From Nocardia cyriacigeorgica (lineage in GTDB: Bacteria; Actinomycetota; Actinomycetes; Mycobacteriales; Mycobacteriaceae): a stretch of DNA of 64,000 nt. A program made the translations under genes and the position numbers. Shown here one piece after another: positions 53,571 to 63,192 of the stretch (its first letter is position 1; every line of letters starts with the position of its first letter). Where the stretch lies: positions 1 through 64,000 of the forward strand of contig NZ_JARWNX010000023.1 of the NCBI RefSeq assembly GCF_029868385.1, given 5' to 3'. The notes under the pieces were generated by a model. The model searched no databases. It saw only the letters and a program-made list of their open reading frames with translations, and had not been told where the DNA came from.

Positions 53571-54974
53571 ATGGTCGATTTCGGTCTCATCGACGAATGG
53601 GAGCCCGCGCCAGGGCGGCTCATCACCTGGGTCGCGTCCCCGGCGTCGCTCGAACGCGCCCAACAGGCTCCGGTGCATCCGGCCCCGCCCTCACTCCAAC
53701 AGGAACAGTATCTGCGGCAGGCCGATCGGCACGCGCACGCGGAATTCCGGTTCTCCGGGCTGTGCCTCGTCACCGCCGAGATCCCGCTCGCCGACCTCGA
53801 TCGGGACGTGATGACGCGGGTCATCCACCAGTTCCTGATGCGCCACGACACCTTTCGCACCTGGTTCGCGATCGCACCCGGCGGTGCGCTGCGCCGACAT
53901 CTGGTGCCGGAGGACGCGGTCGAGTTCATCCCCGTCGACTACGGCATGCTCGATGACCCCGCAGCGATCCGCAGTCACGTCGAGAAGACCACGCCCGGCC
54001 CCTTCCACTGGGACTGCTTCACCTTCGGTGCGATCGAACACGGCGAGTCGACCACGGTGTATCTCGCCGTCGATCATCTGCACACCGACGGTCTCGGGCA
54101 ATACCTGTCGGCCTCCGATTTCGCCCAGCTGTACGCGGGCCAGCTGTCGGGCGAGGAGCAACCGCTGCCACCCGCGGCGAGCTATCTGGACTACTGCGTC
54201 ACCGAGCGTGAGCACAGCGCGCGGCTGACGCTGTCCTCACCGGGCGTACGCAAATGGCTGGAGCTGCTGCGCGGCAACGACAACCGGCTGCCGACCTTCC
54301 CACTCGATCTCGGCAAACGCTGCGACGGCTACAACCGCAGCGCACACCGCAGCATCCTGCTGCTCGACGAGGAGGATGCGAGCAGATTCGAACGGGTCTG
54401 CCGGGCCAGTGACGCCGAATTCGTCGGCGGCGCATTCGCGGCCGCCGCATTGGCCGAACGCGAACTCACCGGTTCCGACTACTACTTCGGCATGACGCCG
54501 ATCAGTACCAGAACCTCGGCCGCGGAAGGCAATTCGGTGGGCTGGTATGTGACGCTCGTGCCCGTCGCGTTTCCGCTCGGGCCGAGTACGCCGTTCGCCC
54601 GTGCGCTGACCATCGCGCAGCGCGCCTACGAGAACGGGCTGCGGTTGGCGCCCACCTCCTTTCACCGGGTGCTCGAACTGCTACCCGCCGATTCGGAGAT
54701 CAAGGCCGAACCGGGCTGGGTCACCCCGATGATCTCGTTCATCGACGCGCGGGATTTCGCCGGTCACGAATTCTTCGACGAGATCACCGCCGGGGTGTAC
54801 GCCAACCGCGCCGCATCGGAGGAGGTGCTCATCTGGATCAATCGGCTGCCGTCGGGGACCTGGTTGAGCGTCATCTATCCGGGCACCGAGGTGGCGCACG
54901 CGTCCGTCGACCGGTACGTCACCGCCATGGCATCGGTGTTCGCGGCGATCGCCGCGACCGCGCAACCCAGCTGA
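53571..54974 (+). CDS. PapA-type polyketide-associated acyltransferase
   Basis: A 467-residue acyltransferase of the condensation/PapA superfamily. The catalytic motif is H-x-x-x-D-G, with His169, Asp173 and Gly174 (in VDHLHTDG). The DFGLIDEWEPAPGRLITW start matches the PapA1/PapA2/PapA3 group of trehalose-lipid acyltransferases rather than PapA5. AAGGGG lies 9 bases before the ATG, which follows the PKS stop by 17 bases. It likely takes the acyl chain straight from the PKS ACP and joins it to a sugar or alcohol, as PapA1 does for sulfolipid-1. Confidence 0.9.
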   Translation: MVDFGLIDEWEPAPGRLITWVASPASLERAQQAPVHPAPPSLQQEQYLRQADRHAHAEFRFSGLCLVTAEIPLADLDRDVMTRVIHQFLMRHDTFRTWFAIAPGGALRRHLVPEDAVEFIPVDYGMLDDPAAIRSHVEKTTPGPFHWDCFTFGAIEHGESTTVYLAVDHLHTDGLGQYLSASDFAQLYAGQLSGEEQPLPPAASYLDYCVTEREHSARLTLSSPGVRKWLELLRGNDNRLPTFPLDLGKRCDGYNRSAHRSILLLDEEDASRFERVCRASDAEFVGGAFAAAALAERELTGSDYYFGMTPISTRTSAAEGNSVGWYVTLVPVAFPLGPSTPFARALTIAQRAYENGLRLAPTSFHRVLELLPADSEIKAEPGWVTPMISFIDARDFAGHEFFDEITAGVYANRAASEEVLIWINRLPSGTWLSVIYPGTEVAHASVDRYVTAMASVFAAIAATAQPS

Positions 54975-54986
54975 CCAGGAGGATAT

Positions 54987-55685
54987 GTGCCCACCGTGTT
55001 CCGGGATCCGTGGATTCCCGACGGCGAGAAATCGGTGTACTCGGTCCGCCTCGCCGATCGGCGGCAAGGGTTCGAGATGACCAACCTCATCACCCGCGAG
55101 CCCGGCGGCTACCTGTCGGCCCTCGAGGCCAGGATCGGTGGCGCGGGACGCGGTGGCGCGGCGCTGTCGATGACGATCGAGCAGCGGTTCACGCGGGCCG
55201 GTGAGCGGTTGCGCGCCGAGCACTATCGGGCCGAGACCCGCTCCGGCGCCACGGTGGTCTCGCGGGAGGAGGCGAACTTCCTGCACACCACCCATCTGCA
55301 ATTCGCTGGTGGTCCGGCGCCGTATCCGGCGAACATCATGCCGATCGCCGGTGGGTTGACACTGCTGCGCGGGCTCGACTTCGCCGAGGGGCATATCGAG
55401 TCCATCGACGTGTGGTTGGCGTTCTCGGTGCATTGGCGGTTGCTGGCGAAAGTGGAGAAACGCGCCACTGTCGAGGTGCCCGCCGGGAGCGTGCCCTGCT
55501 GGCAGGTGCGGCTGCGTCCCGGCTTCGCGCAGGTGAACACGCTGTTGGACAAGGTGATCGGCGGAATTCTGCCGCCATTCCTCGCGCATTTCGAGGAGGC
55601 GCCACCGCATCGACTGGTGCGGATGAGTTTCCCCACCCAGCTCGCGCTGTCGGGTCCGCGCGCGCTCATCGAACTCACCGCATGA
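54987..55685 (+). CDS. Unrecognised beta-rich protein of the lipid locus
   Basis: A 232-residue protein without signal peptide or clear membrane helix. The alternating pattern, with runs such as D-G-E-K-S-V-Y-S-V-R, T-I-E-Q-R-F-T-R-A-G, L-H-T-T-H-L-Q-F-A, K-R-A-T-V-E-V-P-A-G and a final R-L-V-R-M-S-F-P-T-Q, recalls the DUF3108-type beta-barrel in loose form. This is a guess from pattern. AGGAGG is 4 bases before the GTG. It sits between the PapA and MFS genes (ATGA overlap with the MFS gene), so a lipid-carrier or cofactor role in the pathway is plausible. Confidence 0.7.
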   Translation: MPTVFRDPWIPDGEKSVYSVRLADRRQGFEMTNLITREPGGYLSALEARIGGAGRGGAALSMTIEQRFTRAGERLRAEHYRAETRSGATVVSREEANFLHTTHLQFAGGPAPYPANIMPIAGGLTLLRGLDFAEGHIESIDVWLAFSVHWRLLAKVEKRATVEVPAGSVPCWQVRLRPGFAQVNTLLDKVIGGILPPFLAHFEEAPPHRLVRMSFPTQLALSGPRALIELTA

Positions 55686-57163
55686 CCATGGCGGCGAACC
55701 TGGCGACCATCCGGGACCGGGTCGGCGGCGAACTCACCGCGTGGCTCGCGTTCACCGGCTGCCTGATCGCGGTGTTCATGCAGATGATCGACGTGACGAT
55801 CGTGAACACCGCACTGCCCGATCTGACCACCGATCTGCATGCCTCCCGGTCGGCGCAGCTGCTGGTGATCTCCGGCTATGCACTCGCCTTCGCCTGTACC
55901 CTGCTCACCGCCGCCCGGATCGGGGCGATGGTCGGCCGCCGGATCATGTTCCTGACGTCGGTGGCGGCGTTCACCGCGGCGTCGATGTGGTGCGGTCTGG
56001 CCACCGACGCCACGGAACTGGTGCTGGCCCGGGTCGTGCAGGGGGCGGCGGGCGCGGGGATGGCGGCGCAGACCATCGCGATCCTGACCGCGAGCTTTCC
56101 GCGGGAACGTCATCCGCTGGTGTTCGCGCTGTACGGGGCCGTGGCCGGATTCGCCGGGATGCTCGGACCCATCGTGGGCGGCGCGCTGATCACCATCGAT
56201 ATCGGGGGGTGGGGCTGGCGCTCGGTCTTCCTGATCAACCTGCCCATCGGGCTGTTCGCCTTCGCACTCGGCTGGCGTTACCTGCGGCTCGGGCGGCCGG
56301 AGCAGCGGGATCGGCTCGATCTCGGCGGGGTGGTGTTGTCGACTGCCGGGCTGTTCGCGCTGATCTTCGCGCTGGCCGAGGTCCAGCAGCGGGGGTGGCG
56401 GCCGGAACTGATCGCCGCGATGGCCGCCGGTCTGGCCTTGACTGCGATGTTCGTGGCCCATCAACGCAGACGGTCCGGGCGCGGGGCCAGCGCGCTGATG
56501 CGACTCGACCTGTTCGACGATCACGGTTTCCGGGTCGGTTCGATCCTGGTCGGCGCGTTTTTCGGGCTGTTCACCGCGTTCGTCTTCGCCGCATCGATCA
56601 CCATGCAGGATGTGCTCGGCTATTCGCCGTGGCGGACGGGTCTGGTGATGACCCTGTTCGCGCTGGGCGCGGGCGCCGGTGCGATCGGTTCGCTGGTGCT
56701 GGTGCGGCGCTGGGGGATTCGCGTCCTCGCCGCCGGGATGGCGCTGTTCGGCGGTTGTCTGGCCGCGGGCGCCGTCTATCTGCGGTTGACCGGGGGCGAA
56801 GTGAATGCACTGCTGGCGGCCGGTCCGGTCGTCGCCTCGGGTTTCGGTATCGGGGTGTTCGGTGTACAGCTCCAGCCGATCATGCTGTCGGGGCTGGACG
56901 CGGATCGGATGTCGGAGGCCTCCGGGGTGCTGCCGACCATCGAGCAGGTCGGCAACGCCGTCGGGCTCGCGGTCCTGACCACGCTGTTCTTCGGTTCACA
57001 CACCCTCGGCGGCAGTATCACGATGATGGTGGCGATCGCGGTGGTAGCCATGGGGCTGGCCGTGCTGACCCTCGCCATGCCGGAGGGGAAGGAGTCGCTC
57101 GGTCCGGATCGACGCTCCCATCCTCGTGGATGCCAGGGCGGGCCTGCACACGAGGTGGCGTGA
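55682..57163 (+). CDS. MFS transporter, DHA2 (14-helix) family
   Basis: A 493-residue DHA2-type major facilitator with about fourteen helices. Signatures: D-V-T-I-V-N-T-A-L-P in helix 1, G-R-R-I-M-F in the loop after helix 2, and L-G-P-I-V-G-G in helix 5. Usually drug or lipid exporters driven by protons. It starts by ATGA overlap with the 232-residue protein gene and ends the PKS operon. An exporter for a precursor of the PKS product, complementary to the MmpL, is plausible. Confidence 0.89.
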   Translation: MTMAANLATIRDRVGGELTAWLAFTGCLIAVFMQMIDVTIVNTALPDLTTDLHASRSAQLLVISGYALAFACTLLTAARIGAMVGRRIMFLTSVAAFTAASMWCGLATDATELVLARVVQGAAGAGMAAQTIAILTASFPRERHPLVFALYGAVAGFAGMLGPIVGGALITIDIGGWGWRSVFLINLPIGLFAFALGWRYLRLGRPEQRDRLDLGGVVLSTAGLFALIFALAEVQQRGWRPELIAAMAAGLALTAMFVAHQRRRSGRGASALMRLDLFDDHGFRVGSILVGAFFGLFTAFVFAASITMQDVLGYSPWRTGLVMTLFALGAGAGAIGSLVLVRRWGIRVLAAGMALFGGCLAAGAVYLRLTGGEVNALLAAGPVVASGFGIGVFGVQLQPIMLSGLDADRMSEASGVLPTIEQVGNAVGLAVLTTLFFGSHTLGGSITMMVAIAVVAMGLAVLTLAMPEGKESLGPDRRSHPRGCQGGPAHEVA

Positions 57164-57168
57164 CGAGG

Positions 57169-57204
57169 CGGCCCGGTAGCGGACGACGTCCAACTACCGG
57201 GCCG
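57169..57204. terminator. Bidirectional terminator
   Basis: CGGCCCGGTAG (57169-57179) and its exact complement (57194-57204) form an 11-bp stem with a 14-base loop that itself holds GGAC-GAC-GTCC. It lies between the convergent MFS and MsrA genes, so it can end both transcripts. No uridine tract follows, as is common in high-GC actinobacteria. Confidence 0.7.
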
Positions 57205-57222
57205 GTGAGCTGTGTGTGATCC

Positions 57223-57738
57223 CTACTGCGCGGTCGTGCTGCGCTTGGGCAGCTTCCAGCCGGGCCGTGGGAAGTGGCAGGTGTAGCCCTCCGGGAAGCG
57301 CTCCAGATAATCCTGGTGCTCCGGCTCGGCCTCCCAGAACTCGGGCGCCGGTGTCACCTCGGTGACCACCTTGCCCGGCCACAGCCCGGAATCGTCGACG
57401 TCGACGATGGTTTCCAGCGCGGTGCGCCGCTGGTCGTCATCGAGATAGAAGATCTCGGACCGGTAGCTGGTGCCGATGTCGTTGCCCTGCCGGTCCTTCG
57501 TGGTGGGGTCGTGGATCTGGAAGAAGAATTCGAGCAGCGCCCGGTAATCGGTCTGCTCGGGGTCGTAGACGATCTCGACCGCCTCGGCGTGACCGGGATG
57601 GTTGCGGTAGGTGGGGTGATCGTTGCTGCCGCCGGTGTAGCCGACCCGCGTCGACAGCACTCCCGGCTGCTTACGGATCAGGTCCTGCATCCCCCAGAAG
57701 CACCCACCCGCCAGCACCGCTTTCCGTGGACTGCTCAC
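57223..57738 (-). CDS. msrA: Peptide-methionine (S)-S-oxide reductase
   Basis: A 171-residue MsrA. The active-site motif G-C-F-W-G has Cys13 as the nucleophile. The signatures T-R-V-G-Y-T-G-G and [14 protein letters not shown] are complete, and length is usual for the family. It repairs oxidised methionine in proteins using thioredoxin; only one Cys is evident, so recycling may need another partner such as mycothiol. Stands alone, converging on the PKS operon across a strong hairpin. Confidence 0.94.
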   Translation of the reverse strand: MSSPRKAVLAGGCFWGMQDLIRKQPGVLSTRVGYTGGSNDHPTYRNHPGHAEAVEIVYDPEQTDYRALLEFFFQIHDPTTKDRQGNDIGTSYRSEIFYLDDDQRRTALETIVDVDDSGLWPGKVVTEVTPAPEFWEAEPEHQDYLERFPEGYTCHFPRPGWKLPKRSTTAQ

Positions 57739-57979
57739 ACCGTCTCCTTCTCGATCGCGAATTCCTGGTATCGCCGTTCGTCCGGTACGAGCCGCGCCGG
57801 GGCGGACCGGGACGTCGGGTCGACGGGTACAACGTGGCAGAGGGTCGGGCGTATTCCATCAGGCAGGCACATATGCGCCGTGGTCGGCGGGCGTGCGAAC
57901 CTGCCCGAACACGGTTGGGCCCGGCGGCGGGGCAGGTGCCTCGAACGGCGTCGGGGCGACGTCGGCGCGGGGCCGCGGT

Positions 57980-59551
57980 TCAGCCGGTGAACGGCACGTG
58001 TGCGGGTGGGCATTCGGTGGTCGGCAGCTCCAGATCGATCAGATACCGCTGCTGGACGGCTCGCACGCAGGGGCTGGTCGGATCGTGTCCGTATCCGGGG
58101 ACGACCAGCAGCTGCGCGTTGCCGAGGGCGCGTTGTGCGCGTTCGGCGTGCGGTAGTGGCGTGGCCGGATCGAAACGGTTGTTGATGAGCAGCGCCGGGG
58201 TTTGCGTATGCAGCGTCCACGGGCCGGTGTACCGCTGCGGGTAGCCCGCCGGCGGAGCGGGCCAGGAGGCGCAGGCCTGGAGCGGATACAACCAGTACGG
58301 CCCGTAGCCGGGCGCGGTCGCGGCGAATTCGGGCCAACGGTCCGGGTCACGGGGGAAGGAGTTGTCGGCGCAGGAAATCGCGGTGTAGGACTCGAGGAAA
58401 TCCTCGGTGTACGGCGCCGCCGACAGGATTTCGGCGGTGGTGCGTGGATCGCCGTTCGGGCCGCGTTCGAGCTCGGCGAGCAGCTGCGCCAGCGCGGCCC
58501 AACCCTGTGCGGAATCGTAGAGCAGGGCCACATGTACCAGCATCACGTCGTGGTAGCTCACCGGCAGCGCGTCCGCACCCGAACCGACGACGATCGGCTC
58601 GCGCTTCAGCCGGTCCAGCAGCGCTGTATCGCGTTGTCGCACTCCATCACCCGCGAACGCGCACGCACCGGGACCAGCGAGTTCACACAGCCGCGCGAAC
58701 TCGGCGAACACCTCCTCGGTGCCGGCCGCGGTGCCGGTGAGCGCCGCGACGCTGTCGTTGGTGTAGCGCTCGGGGTCGATCATCGAACCGAGCTGCAATG
58801 CCCGCACCCGCTCCCCGAACAATGCGCCGTACACCTGACCCAGATAGCTCGCATAGGAGTAGCCGATGTAGTTCAGCTGCGCGTCACCGACCGCGCGTCG
58901 CAGCAGATCCAGGTCGCGCGCCGCGTCGACGGTGGTCAGATGCGGCAGCAGATCACCGCTGTGCTCAGCGCACCCCGCGGCCAGTTCCCTGGCGCGGGCG
59001 GCCGCGGCGGCCCGCTGGTCGGTGTCCACCGGCGGTAACGACAATCCACTCCAGAACCTGTGCTGGGCATCGGGATCGGCGAAGCAGCGAACCTGGCCGC
59101 TGCGCCCGATACCACGCTGATCGAAGGTCACCACGTCGAAGCGGCGCGCGAGTTCACCCGACAGGATGTCGGTATCGCGAGCCCAGTCGTACCCGGAGCC
59201 GCCCGGTCCGCCGACGGCGGCGAACAACGTACCGATGCGCTGATCGGGATCGGTGGCCGGTCGGCGGATCACCGCCAACGGCAGCGAGCGCCACTCCGGC
59301 CGCGCATAATCCAGCGGCACCTGCGCCTGTGCGCATTCGTAGCCGTCGAGTTCGGGTTCGCCGCATGAGCCCCATTCCAGCCGTGGCGTCGGCACGGCAT
59401 CGGCTTCGGCGACCAACCGCGCCACACGCGGCGACGGCCCATCACCACCGCCCGATTCCGTCTCCGAATCGACGCATCCGGTCAGCGTCGCCGCCAGCAC
59501 CACCGCAAGAACAGCTCTCGTCCATCGCACCGCTCGATGATCCGTGGGCAC
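57980..59551 (-). CDS. Lipoprotein alpha/beta hydrolase (tripeptidyl-aminopeptidase type)
   Basis: A 523-residue exported serine hydrolase of the SlpD/SlpE-TAP group. Lipobox T-L-T-G-C with Cys26; G-G-P-G-G-S-G oxyanion region; nucleophile in I-G-Y-S-Y-A-S; acid in N-N-R-F-D-P; His in G-Y-G-H-D. A TAP-like C-terminal domain is present. Start is uncertain: GTG at 59551 gives an n-region and lipobox of normal length, but the nearest AGGAGG is 14 bases upstream; ATG at 59602 or 59647 would lengthen the signal. It should trim peptides outside the membrane. Confidence 0.85.
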   Translation of the reverse strand: MPTDHRAVRWTRAVLAVVLAATLTGCVDSETESGGGDGPSPRVARLVAEADAVPTPRLEWGSCGEPELDGYECAQAQVPLDYARPEWRSLPLAVIRRPATDPDQRIGTLFAAVGGPGGSGYDWARDTDILSGELARRFDVVTFDQRGIGRSGQVRCFADPDAQHRFWSGLSLPPVDTDQRAAAAARARELAAGCAEHSGDLLPHLTTVDAARDLDLLRRAVGDAQLNYIGYSYASYLGQVYGALFGERVRALQLGSMIDPERYTNDSVAALTGTAAGTEEVFAEFARLCELAGPGACAFAGDGVRQRDTALLDRLKREPIVVGSGADALPVSYHDVMLVHVALLYDSAQGWAALAQLLAELERGPNGDPRTTAEILSAAPYTEDFLESYTAISCADNSFPRDPDRWPEFAATAPGYGPYWLYPLQACASWPAPPAGYPQRYTGPWTLHTQTPALLINNRFDPATPLPHAERAQRALGNAQLLVVPGYGHDPTSPCVRAVQQRYLIDLELPTTECPPAHVPFTG

Positions 59552-59832
59552 GGTGGACGCGACATCCTCCTTTGGATCGATATGCGACCCGGAGATCACC
59601 ATGACCCGGGGTTCGCCGGGTGCCGGGACGGAGTCGACGGCGGGCACCGGGTGGAATTCACCCGCGACGGGTGAACCGGCCGCTGATATTCCTGGTTAGC
59701 GTTCGCGATGTCCGCTGCCGGTCGGCAGTGGCCGGGGCTCGAGCCGATCCGAGCAACCGGCGCGCCCCCGAACCGAGGTCGGCGCCCGCTACGGCGCCCT
59801 GACCTGTACCGGAATGTCGAGGTGGAGGAAAC

Positions 59833-61656
59833 ATGGCGGCACAGCCGAACTTCGATGACACGACCGACTTCGAGAACGCCGACCGCGGCTTCATCGAGGC
59901 GCTCGACCCGCCGGAGATCCGCGCCGCCGACGGACGCGTCATCTGGGATACCGGCGCCTACGAGTTCCTGTCCGGCGAGTGTCCCGCGACCGCGAATCCC
60001 AGCCTGTGGCGGCAGGGGCAGCTGTGCAGTAAACAGGGGCTGTTCGAGGTCACCGATGGCATCTATCAGGTGCGCAATCTCGATCTGTCGAATATGACGC
60101 TGATCGAAGGGCGCGAGGGCGTCATCGTCATCGATCCGCTGATCTCCGCCGAGACCGCCGCCGCGGCGCTCGCACTGTATCGGCGCCACCGCGGTGACCG
60201 CCCGGTCACCGGCATGATCTACACCCATTCGCACGTCGACCATTTCGGCGGGGCACGCGGAATCGTGCCGGAAGGGCACGCACCGGTGCCGATCCTCGCA
60301 CCGAGCGGCTTCCTCGAACATTCGGTGAGTGAGAACGTCTACGCGGGTAACGCGATGACCCGCCGCGCCATCTTCATGTACGGCACCGGATTGGACAAGG
60401 CGCCCGACGGGCAGATCGGCGCCGGCCTCGGTATGACGACATCGACCGGGACCGTCACCCTCATCCCGCCGACGGTCGACATCACCCATACCGGTCAGGT
60501 GGAAAAGGTCGACGGTGTGCGGATCGTCTTCCAGCTCACCCCGGGCACCGAAGCCCCCGCCGAGATGAACTTCCTGTTCCCGGACCGACGGGCGCTGTGC
60601 ATGGCCGAGAACGCGACACACAATATGCACAATGTGCTGACCTTGCGTGGCGCGGTCGTGCGCGACAGCCGGGTCTGGGCGCACTATCTGGACGAGGCGA
60701 TCGGCCTGTTCGGCGACAAGGCCGATGTCGCCTTCGCCTCCCACCACTGGCCGACGTGGGGCGCGCCGAACTGGATCGCCTGGCTGGTGAAGCAACGAGA
60801 CATGTACGCCTATATGCACGATCAAACCCTTCGCCTGACCAATCGTGGACTGACCGGCGCGGAGATCGCCGAAGAACTCGCCCTGCCACCGGCCCTCGAC
60901 GAGACCTGGGCCGATCGGGGCTACTACGGTTCGCTCAGCCACAACGTCAAGGCGATCTATCAGCGCTATATGGGCTGGTTCGACGGCAACCCCGCTCACC
61001 TGTGGGAGCATCCACCCGTCGAGCTGGCGCAACGCTACGTCGCCGACTACGGCGGCGTCGACGCCGTGATCGCCAAAGGACGCGAGTACGCCGAGCGCGG
61101 TGATCTACGGTTCGCGGCCACCCTGCTCAACCACGCGGTGTTCGCCGAACCGGGCCACACCGCGGCCCGAGAGGCGCTGGCCGAGGTGTACGACAAGCTC
61201 GGCTACGGGGCCGAGAACGGACCATGGCGCAACTTCTTCCTGGTCGGCGCGCGCGAACTGCGCCACGGCGCCACACCCGTCGATATCGATACCGCGAGCG
61301 CGGAACTGATGTCCGCGCTGAGCGTCGATATGATCATCGACTCGCTGGCCGTGCGCGTGGACGGGCCGAGGGCCGCGCGGTCGGATTTCACGATGGACTG
61401 GAAACTGACCGACGAAGACCGCGTCGTCCGATTGACCATGTCGAACGGTGCGTTGACCCATCGCACGGGCACCGCCGACGCGCCATTGCGAGGCTCCGCC
61501 GATCTGACCCTCACCTTGACCAAGGACCAGCTGCTGAGCATGTTCGCGGGCAAAGCCACCGCGGGCATCGGCATCGATGGCGACCAGTCGGTCCTGACCA
61601 CCCTCACCGGCCTGCTCGACGCCCCCGACCCGCGTTTCCCGATCGTCACGCCGTAG
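59833..61656 (+). CDS. Alkylsulfatase (SdsA/BDS1 type)
   Basis: A 607-residue metallo-beta-lactamase-fold sulfatase. The Zn-binding motif T-H-S-H-V-D-H-F-G-G gives His132, His134, Asp136 and His137; later ligands are probably the Glu in E-M-N-F and E-N-A-T-H-N. An alkyl-sulfatase dimerisation domain (about 395-480) and a C-terminal SCP2-like domain (about 485-605) complete the SdsA1 plan. It splits alkyl sulfates such as SDS into alcohol and sulfate. No signal peptide is visible, unlike some exported homologues. GGAGGAAAC precedes the ATG. Confidence 0.9.
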   Translation: MAAQPNFDDTTDFENADRGFIEALDPPEIRAADGRVIWDTGAYEFLSGECPATANPSLWRQGQLCSKQGLFEVTDGIYQVRNLDLSNMTLIEGREGVIVIDPLISAETAAAALALYRRHRGDRPVTGMIYTHSHVDHFGGARGIVPEGHAPVPILAPSGFLEHSVSENVYAGNAMTRRAIFMYGTGLDKAPDGQIGAGLGMTTSTGTVTLIPPTVDITHTGQVEKVDGVRIVFQLTPGTEAPAEMNFLFPDRRALCMAENATHNMHNVLTLRGAVVRDSRVWAHYLDEAIGLFGDKADVAFASHHWPTWGAPNWIAWLVKQRDMYAYMHDQTLRLTNRGLTGAEIAEELALPPALDETWADRGYYGSLSHNVKAIYQRYMGWFDGNPAHLWEHPPVELAQRYVADYGGVDAVIAKGREYAERGDLRFAATLLNHAVFAEPGHTAAREALAEVYDKLGYGAENGPWRNFFLVGARELRHGATPVDIDTASAELMSALSVDMIIDSLAVRVDGPRAARSDFTMDWKLTDEDRVVRLTMSNGALTHRTGTADAPLRGSADLTLTLTKDQLLSMFAGKATAGIGIDGDQSVLTTLTGLLDAPDPRFPIVTP

Positions 61657-61771
61657 CGGCGCTTCTGGGTGTCGCCTCACCGGGAATCCGGGTCCGGCGC
61701 TCCTGTGGCACGCGCCAGATCATCCGCATCGGGTGAGGCGCCGGGCGGTCGGGTCTCGGCACGATGAGGTC

Positions 61772-62194
61772 ATGACGCGCTCATCCGAACTCGGGCCGGT
61801 GGAGATGGTCGTTCTCGCGTTTCCAGGCACACGCATCGACCGAGCCGTCACCACCGCGCTGGCCGAAGTGGTCGACCGCGGCTACGTGACCGTGCTCGAC
61901 CTCATCTACCTGGCGATGGACGACACCGGCGCGATCCGCCAGGTCGAAGTGGACGAGCCGCTCACCGATATCGGCCTAGACGGTGTCACCGTCGACTCAC
62001 GCGGCCTGGTCAGCGATGACGATCTTGACGTCGTCCGAGCCGCGATGGACCCCGGCACTTCGGCGGTCGTGATCGTCTACGAGCAGACGTGGGCACGGAA
62101 GTTGGCGGGCACAGTTCGCGGCGCAGGCGGAGAAGTCGCGCTGCACGTGCAGATCCCCCGCGACGCGGTCGAAGCCGCCCTGTCGGTTCAATAG
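61772..62194 (+). CDS. DUF6325-family protein
   Basis: A 140-residue protein with an alpha/beta pattern: G-P-V-E-M-V-V-L-A-F-P, then a V-V-D-R-G-Y-V-T-V-L-D-L-I-Y-L helix-strand and an A-V-V-I-V-Y-E-Q-T-W-A near the end. This is typical of DUF6325, a family related to DUF1269 and often paired with a SHOCT protein, as here. ATG at 61772 follows GAGGT. Function unknown; the pair probably acts together in envelope or stress response. Confidence 0.83.
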   Translation: MTRSSELGPVEMVVLAFPGTRIDRAVTTALAEVVDRGYVTVLDLIYLAMDDTGAIRQVEVDEPLTDIGLDGVTVDSRGLVSDDDLDVVRAAMDPGTSAVVIVYEQTWARKLAGTVRGAGGEVALHVQIPRDAVEAALSVQ

Positions 62195-62205
62195 GAGGAG
62201 GACAC

Positions 62206-62520
62206 ATGGTTTTTCGCGGAGGACGAGCCGGGCGACCAGGTCTGCTCGGCACAGTCGCACGCACGGCTGTCATTTCGGGCACTGCGCGCGCCACATCGAA
62301 CGCCGTCGACCGACGAGCACAACGCCGTGCGGCCGAAAGCCAGGTGTATGCCGAACAACAGCAAGCCCCGCCGCCACCGCCCCCGATGCCAACGCCACCG
62401 CCTACTCCTTCCGGTTCCGAAGACCTGGTGGCGAAGCTGCAACAACTCGGCCGGCTACATGAGTCCGGTGTGCTGTCGGACGACGAGTTCGCCGCAGCCA
62501 AGCGTAAATTGCTGGGGTGA
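62206..62520 (+). CDS. SHOCT-domain protein
   Basis: A 104-residue protein: a Gly/Arg-rich start (about 1-25), a basic helix (R-R-A-Q-R-R-A-A-E), a proline run (P-P-P-P-P-P-M near 55-67) and a C-terminal SHOCT helix pair (about 72-104; L-V-A-K-L-Q-Q-L-G, then L-H-E-S-G-V-L-S-D-D-E-F). SHOCT mediates oligomerisation. GGAGGAG is 5 bases before the ATG at 62206, 11 bases after the DUF6325 stop, so the two form a unit. Confidence 0.88.
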   Translation: MVFRGGRAGRPGLLGTVARTAVISGTARATSNAVDRRAQRRAAESQVYAEQQQAPPPPPPMPTPPPTPSGSEDLVAKLQQLGRLHESGVLSDDEFAAAKRKLLG

Positions 62521-63192
62521 GGAGCATGCACGGGCAACGGCATCCACACGGCGCTCACCCCACCGCGAATCCGTTCTCCAAGTGGCTGCGGTCTCCGGTC
62601 CGTTTCGCTCGAGACCCGCGTTGATCGCATCGGGCCTCCTGGCCTTGGGAAAGCGTGCTCGATCTCGGTGTGATCGCACGATGACATCGATGCCGTCCTC
62701 GGTAGGAGAGCGGCGACCATCAGTTGGATCGCTCAGGGCGTCTCCGGAGTGCGTGGCGACGGTCACGATGGAGTCACGACGGGGCAACGCCGGGGGTGTC
62801 GGTGTCCGAAGACTTCGACCGCCGTGCGCTGCGCTCGGCCGCGAATCCACATCCCGGCCGAAGTGGCCGTCCCCGAATGAGAAACTTCGGGAACGCAAGC
62901 GGAATCGGCTGGCACACGAAAACTTTCGAGGTCCGCGACTTTACCGAATCGCTCCCGCAGTCGAATTCGATTGCCCCCGTCGAACCATGAAGCCAAACGC
63001 CGGAAGTCACGGAATGAACACAGATGCCGAAGAGATGTGCAGTTCGATAACAACTCTCGGTATATGAGGGAATACCGGGAAGCATCGGGTTTTCGAGTAC
63101 TCGTCTCCGGGATATTGTTCTCGCAGCAGTGCACTCTCGGGCCGGCCGAGGTCTGCGAGCGCTCCGATATCGGCAGAGGAATGTGAGTAGCC
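62521..63192. other. Gene-poor region before the sulfatase
   Basis: 672 bases with no gene I can support on either strand; the open frames are short and have no recognisable family. The part from about 62,880 on is clearly richer in A and T than its surroundings, and probably holds the promoter of the sulfatase gene. Confidence 0.5.

Noticed and set aside
62455..62898. Minus-strand frame of 147 codons in the gap before the sulfatase
   Set aside because: No ribosome binding site, no family and a codon pattern unlike real genes here; it also overlaps the SHOCT gene end.
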